Assembly: GCA_030681675.1 (NCBI GenBank)
Contig: JAUXRP010000003.1
Location: forward strand, 124,001-188,000
Direction: 5' to 3'
Origin: Candidatus Planktophila sp.
Lineage (GTDB): Bacteria > Actinomycetota > Actinomycetes > Nanopelagicales > Nanopelagicaceae
Length of the DNA: 64,000 bases
In this document: in pieces, positions 7,640 through 16,191 of the stretch
Position numbering within the stretch: position 1 is the first letter of the stretch
Layout of the letters: each line of letters begins with the position of its first letter
The notes under the pieces: model-generated
What the model was told of the DNA's origin: nothing
Seen by the model: only the letters and a program-made list of their open reading frames with translations
The model's database searches: none
Translations under genes and position numbers: made by a program

Positions 7640-9157
7640 CTAAACCTTAGCCAAGATTGCCATTGCCGCATTATGTCCAGGCACTCCACTGACGCCACCG
7701 CCACGGATAGCACCTGCGCCGCAGATAAATATTCGAGAGTCATCTGTCTCCACTCCCCAACTAGGCTCGGTACCATCTTCACGAAACGGGAAATGTAGAT
7801 CTCTGTGGAAAATATTTCCTCTGGGTAGGCCAATTTCGGCCTCAATATCCAGTGGCGTCTTGACTTCAATCCCAACTATTAAACCCTCAATAGGTTCAGC
7901 TAGATAGTGATTGAGTGATGCGAGGGCTGATTTCAATGCGATTTCTCGAACTACATCATTATTTTCATCGAAAAGAGCCGCTGGGGTGTGTAGTCCAAAT
8001 AACGTCAGAGTCTGATATCCCAAATCTGCAAGCTCAGGGCTAAGAATTGAAGGATCGCTCAACGTGTGACAATACATTTCAATCGGCAACATCGCCGGAA
8101 TCTCGCCCTTCTTAGCCTGCTCATACACTCTTTCACACTGGGAAAAAGATTCATTGGCATGAAAAGTCCCGGCAAAAGCTAATCGAGGATCCACACCTGA
8201 TTTAAGTTCTGGGAGGCGTTTGAGCAAAATATTAATTTTCATTTGAGAACCATCCAGGCTTTTGGGGGCTATTTTTCCTCTTAGTTCAGCAAGTATCTGT
8301 GGTGCGGCATTTGATAATAGGTACTGTGAGCGAATTTCCTTTCCATCTGCGGTCGTGACTGTGGCTCCCTCAAAATCACTTTCGACTTTTATGACGCGCT
8401 CGTTTACTTCAATAAATACTCCCGAATCACGTACAACTCTTTCTAGCTCTGAAACTAGTGCTCCCATGCCGCCTTTTGGAACTCGCCACTCTCCGGTGCC
8501 ATTGCCCATCAGGTGATAAAGGAAACAAATATTTGCCTGAATCTCAAAAGCTGAAGTAAAAGTACCGATTAGAGCATCTGTTAAGACTACTCCACGAACT
8601 AAATCCTCTTTAAAGCGCTCAGTTATAACTTCGCCAATAGGTCTTTCAATCAAATAGTTCCATATTGAAGGCTTTGCTATGAAGGCTTTTAACTCACTTC
8701 TTGTCATTAATGGTTTTAGTAACGTTGGGGCAATGCATTCCGCGAACTCAGCAATTTCAGCATAAAACTTCTGCCATGCTCTACCTTCATCTCCGCTCGG
8801 ATCCAAAAGAGTAAAAGAGGCTTGAGTTGCAACATCCCATTGGCGGGAAACAAATAATCCTGCATTATCGCCACGATGTTCATACGGTGTATAACTAGAA
8901 ACCGTGCGGGAAATACACTCAAAGTTAAGGCCCAAGTCAGAGATGATTGAATCCGGCAAGAGTGAGACTAGATATGAGTATCGTGAAATTCGAGCATCAA
9001 ATCCGGGAAAAGCACGAACACTAGTTGTTGCTCCACCAATTTCTCCATTGGCCTCTAAAATTCGAACTTTCTTGCCTGCTTTAGCTAGATATGCCGCTGC
9101 AACTAAACCATTATGACCAGCCCCAATAATGGTTACATCGCAATCAGTGGTTTTCAT
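7640..9157 (-). CDS. FAD-dependent oxidoreductase, phytoene-desaturase/PYROXD2-like
   Basis: 505 residues. The N-terminal dinucleotide-binding motif GAGHNGLVAAAYLAKAGKK ends with the acidic EAN; the C-terminal motif CGAGAIRGGGVSGVPGHNAA binds FAD as in the carotenoid desaturase/NAD(P)-FAD oxidoreductase superfamily. The PYROXD2-like branch often lacks a known substrate. No crt genes are nearby, so a carotenoid role is not supported by context. Its start overlaps the MalY gene stop (ATGA), and the cystathionine enzyme follows three bases downstream. Confidence 0.8.
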   Translation of the reverse strand: MKTTDCDVTIIGAGHNGLVAAAYLAKAGKKVRILEANGEIGGATTSVRAFPGFDARISRYSYLVSLLPDSIISDLGLNFECISRTVSSYTPYEHRGDNAGLFVSRQWDVATQASFTLLDPSGDEGRAWQKFYAEIAEFAECIAPTLLKPLMTRSELKAFIAKPSIWNYLIERPIGEVITERFKEDLVRGVVLTDALIGTFTSAFEIQANICFLYHLMGNGTGEWRVPKGGMGALVSELERVVRDSGVFIEVNERVIKVESDFEGATVTTADGKEIRSQYLLSNAAPQILAELRGKIAPKSLDGSQMKINILLKRLPELKSGVDPRLAFAGTFHANESFSQCERVYEQAKKGEIPAMLPIEMYCHTLSDPSILSPELADLGYQTLTLFGLHTPAALFDENNDVVREIALKSALASLNHYLAEPIEGLIVGIEVKTPLDIEAEIGLPRGNIFHRDLHFPFREDGTEPSWGVETDDSRIFICGAGAIRGGGVSGVPGHNAAMAILAKV

Positions 9158-10326
9158 TGAAGCGTGATAAGAATGCGCTCAATCGCCTCTGAAATAATCT
9201 CCGGACTCGTCGCAAAGTTAAGTCGAACGTACTGAGGACACTGCGATCCATATGAATGCCCTGGGTTAAAGGCCACGCGCCCCTTTTTAAGCAGTGTCGC
9301 ACTAGGGTCCTCTCCAAGATTCAACGCACTTAAATCCAACCATGCAAGATAACCATTCTGTGGAATATGATATTTAACCGAAGGCAGTTTGGCGGCAAGT
9401 AAGTCTCGAATCAGATAACGATTATGGTCAAGTTGTCTCATAACTGAATCGAGCCAGATTCCTCCATCAGCAAAAGCTGCAGCAGAGGCAAATGCGCCTA
9501 AAATCGATGCTCGGAAATGAACGGCCATCGGAAGTGCATCCAATCTGGCATCGATCGCCTCATTCTGCGAAACAATGATTGCGCATTTAAGGCCGGCAAT
9601 GTTCCAACCTTTTGAAGCTGCGGTCACTGTAATTCCTACTTCTCGTGCCGCATCACTTATGGCCAGAAATGGAGTGAAATCATTTGAAATATATGTCAAC
9701 GGCGCATGAATTTCATCGCTAATTACTAAGACATTATATCTCTTAGCCAATTCGGCAATGCGTGTAAGTTCACCTTTCGAAAAAATTCTACCCAACGGAT
9801 TGTGAGGCGAACACAATAAGTGCACTTTTAAGCCTTCGGCATAAATCTTTTCCATAGCATCTAAATCAAGTTGCCAAGGATTGTTTATACCTTCTTCAGA
9901 GCTAGTGCGAGTAAATGGAAGATCAATTTTTTCAAGGTGTGTTTCATTAATCCAATTATAGAAATTTTGATAAACGGGCGAATTTATCAAAATCTTATCG
10001 CCCGGTTTAGTAAACACACGCAAGACTTCAACCACTGCGACACCAACATCGGCGGCAACGCTAACTTGTGAGGTATCAACCTCCCAGTTCCAGCGCGCCG
10101 CAGCAAACTGTGCAAATCCCTGCCCTAGCTCTGGAACTGAACCTAAATACCCCAGATCTGATTGAGCGACCATCTCTTGGAGTACGGTGCGGATTGGATC
10201 TGCGATTGGAAAATCCATCTCGGCTACTGGTAAGGGCAGAACGTCTCGATCAAAACCCCGCCATTTTTCCGAATGATGAGTAAGAAGTTTTGATAATGAA
10301 GGAGCTTGAACGTGACTATCAGACAT
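9154..10326 (-). CDS. MalY/PatB-type cystathionine beta-lyase (aminotransferase fold)
   Basis: 390 residues, aminotransferase class I/II fold. Signatures: PVAEMDFP (about 33-40), CSPHNPLGR (172-180), SDEIHAPL with Asp204, and AASKGWNIAGLK with PLP Lys239; the IHAPL and SKGWN pattern is typical of MalY/PatB rather than true aminotransferases. The family cleaves cystathionine to homocysteine, pyruvate and ammonia. TAACCT lies six bases before ATG, so this is probably the first gene of the operon, with a leaderless start. Overlaps the next gene by four bases. Confidence 0.85.
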   Translation of the reverse strand: MSDSHVQAPSLSKLLTHHSEKWRGFDRDVLPLPVAEMDFPIADPIRTVLQEMVAQSDLGYLGSVPELGQGFAQFAAARWNWEVDTSQVSVAADVGVAVVEVLRVFTKPGDKILINSPVYQNFYNWINETHLEKIDLPFTRTSSEEGINNPWQLDLDAMEKIYAEGLKVHLLCSPHNPLGRIFSKGELTRIAELAKRYNVLVISDEIHAPLTYISNDFTPFLAISDAAREVGITVTAASKGWNIAGLKCAIIVSQNEAIDARLDALPMAVHFRASILGAFASAAAFADGGIWLDSVMRQLDHNRYLIRDLLAAKLPSVKYHIPQNGYLAWLDLSALNLGEDPSATLLKKGRVAFNPGHSYGSQCPQYVRLNFATSPEIISEAIERILITLQ

Positions 10327-10371
10327 CCCAGTAGGTTACCGTGATGCTCACATAAATGAAACTGGTCTTTC

Positions 10372-11379
10372 CTAAACCTCTTCTGGGAGCAATCTGCGCG
10401 TGGTGTTTCGTACAACCAATGTAGTTGGAAGAACTAAAGAAGGTGGCAACACATGTGGCTTTCGCAACCGTTCCATTATTGACCATGCTGCCATTTCACC
10501 CATTAAAGTAACGGGTTGCTCAATTGTTGTTAGTTCAGAGAACTCAGCCATCTCGTGGCCATCAAAACCGACTATCGAAATATCCTCAGGAGATTTGAGG
10601 CCGTGTCGACGTAACGCTTGAAGTGCACCTATCGCCATTTCATCGGATTCGCAAAAAATTGCAGTTGGCCTGTTTGGTCGTGCCAACAAATCATCCATTG
10701 CCCGAGCTGCAGTATGCATTGTGAAGTCGCCATGCACCTCGCGAGAGGGTAGCCATTCCAAACCATTCTCAGCTAAGACCTGCATAAAGCCTTTACGCCG
10801 ATCTTGTGGCACACTAAAGTTAAATGGGTCATCAGGCCTTCCAGACATTAACCCTATTTTTTTATGCCCTTGATTAACTAGATGCTGCGTCGCAGTACGA
10901 GCGGCTGCAACATCATCAATTTTCACACTTGCACATTGTGCATGATCCATTCCAACTAATGCGATAGGTATTCCAAGAGAGAGAATTGAGTCAAACTCTT
11001 CTTCTGTTGGTGGTAATGAGATAACAATCAATGCATCAACTCGACCCTTCAAAAGTTGATGTTGAAATAAGCGCTCTCTCCCCTTCATTGCGCTGAAGTT
11101 ATAGAGCAAGAGATCTAATCCAGCCTCGCGTAGAGCTTGCTCTGCTCCACTAATTACTTGCGAGAAATACCAGCGCGAAATATAAGGAGCCACAACACCG
11201 ACGCTGTTAGTGCGACCCGGAGGTGAGTCTGCCCGCGTTAATGGATAATCCAATTTTTGGGCCGCCGCGATAATTTTTAACCGAGTCGACTCATTTACAT
11301 GCTGTAAGCCTCGAAGAGCCCGTGAAACAGTTGCGGTGGAGACACCAGCCTCATCAGCAACTTCCTTTATTCCAGCCAC
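10372..11379 (-). CDS. LacI-family transcriptional regulator
   Basis: A helix-turn-helix at the N-terminus (IKEVADEAGVSTATVSRALRG, given here as residues about 4-24) followed by a periplasmic-binding-protein-like effector domain (VGVVAPYISRWYFSQV onward) with the C-terminal GFDGHEMAEF and TTIEQP motifs. I place the start at the GTG 11377-11379, which has GGAG five bases upstream and gives the normal LacI N-terminus; a TTG at 11412 would add 11 residues. The leader holds decamer repeats. Sugar effector and targets unknown; the GH13 gene is a candidate. Confidence 0.88.
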   Translation of the reverse strand: MAGIKEVADEAGVSTATVSRALRGLQHVNESTRLKIIAAAQKLDYPLTRADSPPGRTNSVGVVAPYISRWYFSQVISGAEQALREAGLDLLLYNFSAMKGRERLFQHQLLKGRVDALIVISLPPTEEEFDSILSLGIPIALVGMDHAQCASVKIDDVAAARTATQHLVNQGHKKIGLMSGRPDDPFNFSVPQDRRKGFMQVLAENGLEWLPSREVHGDFTMHTAARAMDDLLARPNRPTAIFCESDEMAIGALQALRRHGLKSPEDISIVGFDGHEMAEFSELTTIEQPVTLMGEMAAWSIMERLRKPHVLPPSLVLPTTLVVRNTTRRLLPEEV

Positions 11380-11403
11380 AAAGACTCCAATGTACTTCTC
11401 AGA

Positions 11404-11470
11404 CCTGCTCAAACCTACACAAACCTACAAAACCGGCAAATGCCTGTAAATGCCTGTAAATGCCTCTGCA
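11404..11470. repeat. Decamer direct repeats between the LacI gene and DUF4389 gene
   Basis: Six near-copies of a 10-base unit sit in two sets: aaacctacac/aaacctacaa (11411-11430) preceded by a degenerate copy, and tgcctgtaaa twice plus a partial third (11441-11470). The triplet CCT recurs every 10 bases, at 11404, 11414, 11424, 11443, 11453 and 11463, with a one-base slip in the middle. One copy per helical turn suggests a multi-site binding array on one face of DNA. Confidence 0.6.
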
Positions 11471-11540
11471 AGGAGTGTAAAAGTACGACACATGGGCCGT
11501 ACATGCAATCAGGGCGCTCATGTAAAGGTAGTTTCTCCCC

Positions 11541-12140
11541 ATGAGCCAACACGTTGAGACCCAGATCGATGTGACTTTAACCGAGAGAAACCGCGTCAGC
11601 GCCCTATTTCGAATCATCTTAGTTTTACCCATGGCAATCTTTCTTGCATCATTTTCTCCATCGGATTACTCCTCAACCGATAACCCTAACTTTCTTGCCG
11701 TTGGCTTTTTTGCACTTCCCGTTGCGCTTGCAATTATCGTTCGACAAATCTATCCAAGTTACCTCTTGGCATTTAATGAAGCGCTCTTATCTTTACAGAC
11801 TCGAGTGGATGCCTACGTTCTATTACTCACCGATGAGTATCCGTCAATCGAAAAGAACGAAATAGTGAGCGTGGTTTTTCCACCAGTGGATGCAAAACTT
11901 CTCAATCGATGGCTGCCTCTTGTTAAGTGGTTTTTAGCAATTCCACTATATGTGGTTGGTCTTTTTTATATTCTCTATGCGCTTTTCTTAACAATATTTG
12001 GATGGTTTAGTGTCGTTTTTACAGGAAATTATCCTGAAAAATGTGCCGAAGGAGTCGTTGGAACAATTGCGTATTGGAATCGTGTAGCAGGGTATGCATT
12101 GCTATTAGTTACAGATGAATACCCAACTTTCTCTCTATAG
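11541..12140 (+). CDS. DUF4389 membrane protein
   Basis: 199 residues with three or four membrane helices and two copies of the family signature: YVLLLTDEYPS (about 92-102) and YALLLVTDEYPTF near the C-terminus. DUF4389 proteins are common in actinobacteria and have no known function. TAGTTT lies six bases before ATG, pointing to a leaderless transcript. Followed three bases later by the alkA-type gene on the same strand, so the two probably share an mRNA. Confidence 0.8.
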   Translation: MSQHVETQIDVTLTERNRVSALFRIILVLPMAIFLASFSPSDYSSTDNPNFLAVGFFALPVALAIIVRQIYPSYLLAFNEALLSLQTRVDAYVLLLTDEYPSIEKNEIVSVVFPPVDAKLLNRWLPLVKWFLAIPLYVVGLFYILYALFLTIFGWFSVVFTGNYPEKCAEGVVGTIAYWNRVAGYALLLVTDEYPTFSL

Positions 12141-12143
12141 GCA

Positions 12144-12788
12144 ATGGTGCTTCACTCGACCCAAAAAATGCGGAGAGTCGTTGCAGAAGTTAGTGTATTA
12201 GATAAGAAGTTTGCTCCACTCATCGCACGTCGTCCACTCTGCACGATTGGCAGAAATGTTCAGACCGAAACCAATTTCGAATCACTTGTTAGTTCGGTAA
12301 TCTCGCAACAGCTTGCAACGAAGGCCGCCGACACTATTCATGCCCGTTTAGTGCTTGCGTGCAAAGGTCAGATTACGCCTCGTAAATTAGTAAAGTTAGA
12401 TGATTCGGATTTACGAGCAATTGGCGTCTCTGGAGCAAAGGCTCGCACCATAAAGGGATTATCGGCAGCGGTTATAGATCGCACCATCCCAATCGAACGT
12501 ATCGATGAGATACATGATGACCAAGAGATTTATGATGCACTAACATCCCTGTGGGGTATCGGACGTTGGACAGTAGAAATGTTTATGATGTTTCAATTGG
12601 GCCGGCTAGATATCTGGCCAACGGGAGATTTAGCCGTTCGGCGGGGGTGGGACATTGTTCATAAAAACAGCGATGAAACCCAGGCTAAAGCATTGGACGT
12701 ACACGGTGAAAAACTTCATCCATATCGAAGTGTTGTCGCTTGGTACTGCTATCAAGCAGTGCACGAATCACGCGGTTTAGATTACTAA
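12144..12788 (+). CDS. DNA-3-methyladenine glycosylase II (HhH-GPD superfamily)
   Basis: 214 residues, a compact AlkA/MagIII-like base-excision enzyme that removes alkylated purines. Visible: VSSVISQQLATKAADTI (about 49-65), helix-hairpin-helix LWGIGRWTVEMFMMF (136-150) and catalytic Asp162 in PTGDLAVRRG. No Fe-S cysteines, as for AlkA types. The N-terminal TBP-like domain of E. coli AlkA is missing. Start could be the ATG at 12168 instead. It ends in a four-base shared stop (CTAA) with msrB. Confidence 0.85.
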   Translation: MVLHSTQKMRRVVAEVSVLDKKFAPLIARRPLCTIGRNVQTETNFESLVSSVISQQLATKAADTIHARLVLACKGQITPRKLVKLDDSDLRAIGVSGAKARTIKGLSAAVIDRTIPIERIDEIHDDQEIYDALTSLWGIGRWTVEMFMMFQLGRLDIWPTGDLAVRRGWDIVHKNSDETQAKALDVHGEKLHPYRSVVAWYCYQAVHESRGLDY

Positions 12789-13198
12789 ATATCCTCAAGG
12801 ATTAGTGAGACTGAATTTATGCACCAGCGCTCATCGCTTGGGACATCATAACCCTCTCCCTTGAATACATGACCTAGATGAGATCCACATGCCACGCAAA
12901 GAACTTCAGTTCGCACACGAGGGAAAAGTGAGCGATCTTCGATAAGTTCGACTGCATCATCACTAGAAGGTGCATAAAACGATGGCCACCCGCATCCAGA
13001 ATGAAACTTTGTTTCGCTTTTGAAAAGTACCGCACTACACGCTTTACACTTATAGACGCCAATTTTATCTGTATCTGTATATTCGCCAGTAAATGGTCGC
13101 TCAGTAGCTGCATTTCGCAAGACTTCATACGACAATTGATCCAGCCTGGATTTGAGCTCCGTTTCGTTTAATTTTACTGGATAGGCCTTCTCGCTCAT
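12785..13198 (-). CDS. msrB: Peptide-methionine (R)-S-oxide reductase MsrB
   Basis: 137 residues, a full-length MsrB. Zn-binding pairs C51-x2-C54 and C101-x2-C104, substrate region HSGCGWPSF, and catalytic Cys126 in RWCINSVSL (family usually RYCINS). It reduces the R epimer of methionine sulfoxide in proteins using thioredoxin-type donors. The start overlaps the msrA stop by four bases (ATGA), so both epimer-specific repair enzymes are made from one mRNA. The stop is shared with the convergent alkA-type gene. Confidence 0.93.
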   Translation of the reverse strand: MSEKAYPVKLNETELKSRLDQLSYEVLRNAATERPFTGEYTDTDKIGVYKCKACSAVLFKSETKFHSGCGWPSFYAPSSDDAVELIEDRSLFPRVRTEVLCVACGSHLGHVFKGEGYDVPSDERWCINSVSLILEDI

Positions 13199-13722
13199 GC
13201 CGAGATTCCAATGCTTGGATATGCAACTCCCGTGCTTGAATGACAGTCATAACCATTTGGATTCTTTTTTAAATACTTTTGGTGATACTCCTCGGCAAGG
13301 AAATACTCAATACCATCGGCGCTAATAATCTCTGTTGCTATTTGGTCGAGCCCTTGTGCTGTCAGCACACCTTGATAAACATCGCGTGAAGATACAGCGG
13401 TGACATATTGTGCCGGCGTTGTCGTAAATATCGCACTGCGATACTGGGTTCCTATGTCACCTCCCTGTTGATTCAACGATGTTGGATCATGCATCGTCCA
13501 AAACTCTTCCAATAATCGTTGATAAGAAATCTTTGATTCATCAAAGCTCACCCTTACTATTTCGGCATGACCAGTAGTTCCAGTGCAGACTTCTTCATAT
13601 GTGGGCTTCATCACGCGCCCACCCATATACCCGACAGAAGTCCCAATAACTCCGGGCATCTGCCAGAAACGGCGCTCAGCACCCCAAAAACAGCCAGTAG
13701 CGAAATAGGCGATTGAACTCAT
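13195..13722 (-). CDS. msrA: Peptide-methionine (S)-S-oxide reductase MsrA
   Basis: 175 residues from the ATG of MSSIAYFATGCFWGAE, with catalytic Cys11 in GCFWGAE, the YMGG motif and the later EYHQKYLKKNP segment typical of MsrA. It repairs S-methionine sulfoxide. The start at 13722 is chosen because it puts the catalytic motif at the usual distance; AAGAAT lies seven bases upstream. A GTG at 13758 would extend it by 12 residues. msrB follows with a four-base overlap. Confidence 0.92.
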   Translation of the reverse strand: MSSIAYFATGCFWGAERRFWQMPGVIGTSVGYMGGRVMKPTYEEVCTGTTGHAEIVRVSFDESKISYQRLLEEFWTMHDPTSLNQQGGDIGTQYRSAIFTTTPAQYVTAVSSRDVYQGVLTAQGLDQIATEIISADGIEYFLAEEYHQKYLKKNPNGYDCHSSTGVAYPSIGISA

Positions 13723-13790
13723 AGGCGTAATTCTTACAGTTTCGCAACTAATGCGCACCCGCTGATAACCTTGAAGAGGTTAACTCATGA

Positions 13791-13862
13791 GCCCCCGTAG
13801 CTCAGGGGATAGAGCACCGCCCTCCGGAGGCGGGTGCGCAGGTTCGATTCCTGTCGGGGGCA
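13791..13862 (+). tRNA. tRNA-Arg (anticodon CCG)
   Basis: Cloverleaf can be drawn by hand: acceptor GCCCCCG/CGGGGGC, D-arm GCTC/GAGC, anticodon stem CCGCC/GGCGG with loop CTCCGGA (anticodon CCG), T-arm with TTCGATT loop, discriminator A. No CCA is encoded. It reads CGG codons. Confidence 0.93.
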
Positions 13863-14029
13863 CGCGCGATATAAATCACCCACGTTATCGGAAATCTCTT
13901 CGCTCACATCCTTGTTAATCCGAGGAGAAGGCGAGAGGATTAGCCTCTTGCGCAGAGATTTTGAGCGTATTAACAAAGAAGTTAGATCAAATGAGGCCTC
14001 GCCAAAACGGGGCTAGAGGAGGCACGCAG

Positions 14030-14299
14030 ATGGATTGGCGACATAGATCGGCCTGCCGCGATGAGGATCCAGAACTCTTCTTCCCAGTTGGAAATACTGG
14101 ACCAGCAATCTCTCAAATTGAGGAGGCGAAGAAAGTCTGCAATCGATGCATCGTAAAGGATCCATGTCTGGCCTGGGCACTTGAGAGCGGGCAGGACGCT
14201 GGAGTGTGGGGTGGTTTATCTGAGGATGAACGTCGAGCACTTAAACGCCGCGCCGCACGTAATCGTGCCCGCCTTCAAGAGCAGCAGAACTCTTTCTAA
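14030..14299 (+). CDS. WhiB-family Fe-S regulator, WhiB1/WblE type
   Basis: 89 residues with the four [4Fe-4S] cysteines C9, C37, C40, C46 and the turn motif GVWGGLS (58-64) followed by a basic ERRALKRRAARNR tail for DNA contact. The start at 14030 has AGAGGAGG seven bases upstream. WhiB1 proteins bind sigma factor region 4 and respond to nitric oxide. A pdtaS-like kinase gene lies next to it, as in mycobacteria (from memory), which supports the WhiB1 assignment over other subclasses. The 167 bases between the tRNA and this gene hold no other ORF I can support. Confidence 0.9.
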   Translation: MDWRHRSACRDEDPELFFPVGNTGPAISQIEEAKKVCNRCIVKDPCLAWALESGQDAGVWGGLSEDERRALKRRAARNRARLQEQQNSF

Positions 14300-14313
14300 T
14301 TCTCTGGCGCCTT

Positions 14314-15783
14314 TTACAGCGGAAAACGCAGTGAAGCAGTAGTTCCAGCATCCGTTGATGATAATCGTAAAACACCTTTGAGTTCATTCTCTGTGAGAGT
14401 ACGCACAATTTGTAAACCTAAATTTGAAGAAGTTGCTAAATCAAATCCTTCAGGTAATCCAATGCCGTCATCAACGATTGTGATAACACACTCATTGCTA
14501 TAACGCGCTAAATTGATAGTTAATGTCGATCCTTGCTCTGCCAATCCATGTTCTAGAGCGTTATGCATTAATTCAGTAATTACTAATGAAAGTGGAGTTG
14601 CGAGCCGTGACTCCAAAGAACCGAGTTCCCCACTTCGTTCTATTGAGAGTTCACCCATTCGAGGGCTCAACTCTAAAGCATGTGAAATTAAACTAGTTAA
14701 TACTATGTCGAAAGCGACATCACTCTCACTACTGCTTGAAAGAGTTTCATGGACCAAGGCGATCGATGCGATTCGGCGCACTGCCTCATTTAGGGCCGAA
14801 GCCGCTCCTGGATCTTCAATTCGTCGTGCCTGAAGTCGCAAAAGAGCTGAAACCGTTTGAAGATTATTTTTCACACGATGGTGAATCTCGCGGATCGTTG
14901 CATCCTTAGTAACTAGCTCGCGATCACGACGCCGAAGCTCTGTAACATTCTGGAGTAGCACAATAGCTCCAATTCGATCATCACCAACGAGCAAGGGAAG
15001 CACTAGCAAATCGATTGTCGCACCTTGATTATCGATTTCAACGCGGCGTAAAACTTTGCCATTTAATCTGGTCTTAATCCCCTCCTCATGTGCATCATGC
15101 GAATTCTTGATGACCGCCTCCGCGACATCGCCAAGTTTGTGGTTTTCAATTTCACTCTTCCACCCCATTCGACTAAAAGCAGATCGTGCATTTGGACTTG
15201 CAAATGAAATTACACCATTTACATCAAGGCGAATTAATCCATCTCCGACGCGGGGAACTGGCTCAAAGAGAGAGCCTGCATTTCGGTAAGGAAATGATCC
15301 CTCTGCAACCATTCGATAGAGCGAATGAGCAATCTCCCGATAGTTACGTTCAAGAGCTCCCGGAGATCGCATTAAATCGGAGTTTCGATGGCGAGAAATC
15401 ACGGCAATAACCGCTCCATCGAAAATTACAGGCACTGTTTCTTCCTTAATCAAGACTTCGCCGACTCTTTCAGGCTCAGACGTTCGAATAATTTCGCCGC
15501 TTGAGAGCGCTTCGTCAATTTGACTCCTGCTACCCCACGTCACTTCATTTCCTATCACATCATCCATAAAGACAGTGGCTGTAGTGGTTGGACGTATATG
15601 TGCAACGGCAACATGCCCGGTCGGCCATAATTTCACATCTTTGCGAATAGGAACCCAGAGGATGAGGTCAGCAAAAGAGAGATCCGAAAGTAGTTGCCAA
15701 TCCGCTATTAACTCTCGAAGACGATGAGCTTGATCGATTGTCACTGAGCTTCGACCGTGAATTAGAGTTTCAAACTGTGGCAT
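14314..15783 (-). CDS. PdtaS-like sensor histidine kinase (HisKA_2)
   Basis: 489 residues, soluble. An N-terminal GAF-like sensor (about 1-150), a PAS domain (about 175-280), then the HWE/HisKA_2 type phosphoacceptor IHHRVKNNLQTVSALLRLQ and HATPase with NALEHG and DDGIGLP. Actinobacterial PdtaS senses cyclic-di-GMP or metals/NO and signals to the ANTAR regulator PdtaR, which is not in this window. The ATG at 15783 gives a normal N-terminus. It starts two bases after the DUF6912-type gene ends. Confidence 0.88.
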   Translation of the reverse strand: MPQFETLIHGRSSVTIDQAHRLRELIADWQLLSDLSFADLILWVPIRKDVKLWPTGHVAVAHIRPTTTATVFMDDVIGNEVTWGSRSQIDEALSSGEIIRTSEPERVGEVLIKEETVPVIFDGAVIAVISRHRNSDLMRSPGALERNYREIAHSLYRMVAEGSFPYRNAGSLFEPVPRVGDGLIRLDVNGVISFASPNARSAFSRMGWKSEIENHKLGDVAEAVIKNSHDAHEEGIKTRLNGKVLRRVEIDNQGATIDLLVLPLLVGDDRIGAIVLLQNVTELRRRDRELVTKDATIREIHHRVKNNLQTVSALLRLQARRIEDPGAASALNEAVRRIASIALVHETLSSSSESDVAFDIVLTSLISHALELSPRMGELSIERSGELGSLESRLATPLSLVITELMHNALEHGLAEQGSTLTINLARYSNECVITIVDDGIGLPEGFDLATSSNLGLQIVRTLTENELKGVLRLSSTDAGTTASLRFPL

Positions 15784-15785
15784 CT

Positions 15786-16172
15786 TTATAACCAGTTTTG
15801 CAACTCTTGAGATATCTCCTGAGTTGCAAACCACAGTAATTCATCTTCGTTGGCATAAGAGATTAAAGCACATTGAACTTGGCTCCATCTAAGCGGAGAT
15901 TTTAACTTTACAGAGGTTTCCTGACTTTCGCCCCCCTGAGAACTATCAAGCTCTAGCGCTAAAACAATACCTGGTGAAGTTGCAGATGCACGAAGTTCAA
16001 GGGTCGCTTCTCCTGCACTCTTTGATAGGAGATACTCAAGCTCTTCTTCATCACACTCAAGATTCTCACTAACAAAAATCTCTGTTGGTGCAAAAACTGT
16101 GGATGCATCAAAACTACCTGACTTCAAGAATTCCAATAGATCGCTATGAAGAATTGGAAGATAGGCGCGCAT
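15786..16172 (-). CDS. DUF6912-type conserved actinobacterial protein
   Basis: 128 residues, soluble. The start MRAYLPILHSDLLEFLKSG and the acidic EELEYLLSKSA stretch are like the DUF6912 family of actinobacteria; the match is from memory. No catalytic motif is visible. TACTAT lies six bases before the ATG, so the gene probably heads a leaderless operon with the PdtaS-like kinase two bases downstream. Confidence 0.6.
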   Translation of the reverse strand: MRAYLPILHSDLLEFLKSGSFDASTVFAPTEIFVSENLECDEEELEYLLSKSAGEATLELRASATSPGIVLALELDSSQGGESQETSVKLKSPLRWSQVQCALISYANEDELLWFATQEISQELQNWL

Positions 16173-16178
16173 GTACTA

Positions 16179-16184
16179 ATAGTA
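16179..16184 (-). promoter_or_regulatory. Leaderless-type -10 element of DUF6912/pdtaS operon
   Basis: TACTAT on the minus strand, six bases before the ATG at 16172. It matches the TANNNT-N6/7-start pattern found at about 20 genes of the window. Confidence 0.5.
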
Positions 16185-16191
16185 TTAGAAA

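Noticed and set aside
11483-11502. Inverted repeat GTACG-N10-CGTAC
   Set aside because: Five-base arms with long spacer, no clear link to a promoter; too weak to list.
13925-13955. Hairpin AGAGG-N-CCTCT between tRNA and whiB1-type gene
   Set aside because: Five-base stem without T-run; not a convincing terminator.
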